Shown here in pieces: positions 62,719-64,000 of a stretch of DNA of 64,000 bases; positions within the stretch are counted from its first letter, which is position 1, and each line of letters begins with the position of its first letter. The stretch spans positions 594,670 to 658,669 of the forward strand of contig NZ_JALGRP010000001.1 of the NCBI RefSeq assembly GCF_022815605.1, in the 5' to 3' direction. Under the pieces are notes generated by a model. It saw nothing but the letters and a program-made list of their open reading frames with translations, was not told where the DNA came from and ran no database searches. Both the position numbers and the translations under genes were made by a program. Origin of the DNA: Microbacterium sp. VKM Ac-2923 (GTDB taxonomy: Bacteria > Actinomycetota > Actinomycetes > Actinomycetales > Microbacteriaceae).

Positions 62719-63986
62719 CAGGCGCTCTCTTCCTTCGTGTGCGCGAGGGCGTCGCGCAGATCGTCCTCGCCGATGATGTGACCCATGCGGTCACGCTTGG
62801 TCTCGAGGTACTGGTGGTTGTTGGGACCGACGCCCACGAGAAGGGGTACCTGCTCGACCACGTCGAGGCCGAGACCGCGCAGCTGCGCGACCTTGTCGGT
62901 GTTGTTCGTCAGCAACCGCACCTTGTCGACCCCCAGGTCGGCCAGGATGCCGGCGGCGGCGGCGTAGTCGCGCGCGTCGGCGGGCAGGCCCAGGGCCAGG
63001 TTGGCATCCACGGTGTCCAGGCCCCGCTCCTGCAGGTTGTACGCCCGCAGCTTGTTGATGAGGCCGATACCGCGACCCTCGTGTCCGCGCATGTAGATGA
63101 CGATGCCGCCGTCGCGGTCGATCGTGTCGAGCGCGGCATCCAGCTGCGGTCCGCACTCGCACTTGAGCGACCCGAAGGCCTCGCCCGTCAGGCACTCGGA
63201 GTGCACGCGCACCAGCGGCGCCGCCTCGGTCAGGTCGCCCGAGACCACGGCGAGGTGGTCGGTGCCGGTGACGCGATCCTTGTACGCGAGGAAGCGGAAG
63301 GTGCCGTGCGAGGTCGGCACATTCGATTCGGCGCGCAGGCTCACACGGCGGCGGGCCGGGACTGCCGCCGGAAGCGGGTCGATCTCGTTCAGGTGGCCGA
63401 TGAGCTGCTCGATCGTGATGACCGGGATGCCGTCGCGCTCGCCGAGCTCGAACAGTCCGGGCAGGCGCATCATGCTGCCGTCCTCGGCCACGACCTCGGC
63501 GATCGCGCCGACCGGCTCGAGGCCGGCGAGCCGCATGAGGTCGACGGCGGCCTCGGTGTGGCCCGCGCGCTCGCGCACGCCCCCGTCGACGGCGCGGAGG
63601 GGGAGGACGTGCCCCGGACGGATGAGGCTCGTCGGCGCCGATCCGGGGTCGGCCAGCACGTTGAGGGTGCGGGAGCGGTCGGAGGCGCTGATTCCCGTGC
63701 TGACCCCGGTGGCGGCATCGACGCTCACCGTGTAGGCCGTACCGCGGGCGTCCTGGTTCACCTCGACCATCGGGGGGAGGTCGAGGCGGTCGGCCCACTC
63801 GCCGGGCATGGGCGCGCAGACGTAGCCGCTCGACCAGCGGACCGTCCAGGCGAGCCACTCGGGGGTGGCGAGCTGCGCCGAGATGATCACGTCGCCCTCG
63901 TTCTCGCGGTTCTCGTCGTCGGCGACCAGGATGGGCCGCCCCTGACGCAGGGCCTCCAGGGCCTCGGGGATGGTGGACAGGCTCAT
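62718..63986 (-). CDS. ribBA: Bifunctional DHBP synthase / GTP cyclohydrolase II
   Basis: A 422-aa bifunctional enzyme supplying both riboflavin precursors. The N-terminal RibB domain (1-200) has DDENRENEGD, the acidic metal loop, and HTEAAVDL. The C-terminal RibA domain has the zinc site CLTGEAFGSLKCECG and MRGHEGRGIGL. GAGGGG lies before the ATG near the window edge, so further rib genes and any FMN riboswitch are probably beyond 64000. Confidence 0.96.
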   Translation of the reverse strand: MSLSTIPEALEALRQGRPILVADDENRENEGDVIISAQLATPEWLAWTVRWSSGYVCAPMPGEWADRLDLPPMVEVNQDARGTAYTVSVDAATGVSTGISASDRSRTLNVLADPGSAPTSLIRPGHVLPLRAVDGGVRERAGHTEAAVDLMRLAGLEPVGAIAEVVAEDGSMMRLPGLFELGERDGIPVITIEQLIGHLNEIDPLPAAVPARRRVSLRAESNVPTSHGTFRFLAYKDRVTGTDHLAVVSGDLTEAAPLVRVHSECLTGEAFGSLKCECGPQLDAALDTIDRDGGIVIYMRGHEGRGIGLINKLRAYNLQERGLDTVDANLALGLPADARDYAAAAGILADLGVDKVRLLTNNTDKVAQLRGLGLDVVEQVPLLVGVGPNNHQYLETKRDRMGHIIGEDDLRDALAHTKEESA

Positions 63987-64000
63987 GCGGAGCCCCTCTC

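Overview
The window is high-GC DNA with dense operons, ATGA/GTGA start-stop overlaps and GTG starts. The gene set (monomeric isocitrate dehydrogenase, GTP-dependent PEP carboxykinase, RamB-type regulator, CmtR-like sensor) and a complete daptide RiPP cluster point to a Microbacteriaceae actinobacterium, most likely Microbacterium. I see no rRNA, tRNA, CRISPR array, transposase or prophage.

Layout. 0-8 kb: a LacI-regulated ABC sugar importer with a GH130-type phosphorylase/hydrolase and a large secreted protein, behind a promoter with two identical operators 22 bp apart. 8.4-10.6 kb: DNA alkylation repair pair (Ada/AraC-AlkA fusion plus O6-alkylguanine methyltransferase). 10.8-14.7 kb: heterodimeric ABC exporter preceded by a 24-codon leader ORF and an inverted repeat that can mask the exporter's start region. 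15.0-23.9 kb: daptide cluster, in the order recognition protein, aminotransferase, dehydrogenase, three tiny precursor peptides all ending in Ala-Thr, methyltransferase, membrane metalloprotease, ABC ATPase and two permeases, closed by a terminator. 23.9-34.2 kb: housekeeping genes (GNAT, icd, L,D-transpeptidase, FAD oxidase, YrdB-like protein, glyA behind a ZTP riboswitch, folD, an acidic protein). 34.2-36.4 kb: formaldehyde-fixing hps-phi pair, divergent from an ATPase-like/LuxR fusion regulator. 36.4-44.8 kb: homoprotocatechuate (hpa) meta-cleavage pathway with a GntR regulator, an FAH-RraA fusion and a divergent MHS transporter. 45-47 kb: DsbA-like protein and a CmtR-like sensor with a CDF transporter. 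47-51.7 kb: ThDP enzyme, IclR regulator and an aromatic-ring FAD hydroxylase. 52-57 kb: gabD, RamB-like regulator and pckG. 57.5-61.3 kb: ABC exporter and MHS transporter. 61.4-64 kb: small membrane protein, then ribH and ribBA, the rib operon running off the right edge.

How the genes fit together. The hpa genes turn homoprotocatechuate into pyruvate and succinate semialdehyde, and the gabD product can send the latter to the TCA cycle. pckG and the RamB-like regulator fit growth on organic acids. In the daptide cluster the C-terminal Thr of each precursor is expected to be oxidatively decarboxylated, transaminated and N,N-dimethylated, then the peptide is cleaved and exported.

Intergenic DNA is unusually rich in repeats. 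These include a family of 82-84 bp elements with 13-14 bp terminal inverted repeats, 35-78 bp tandem arrays, two places where 50-54 bp covering a gene's 3' end is duplicated, and many GGATGCC/GGCATCC hairpin terminators.
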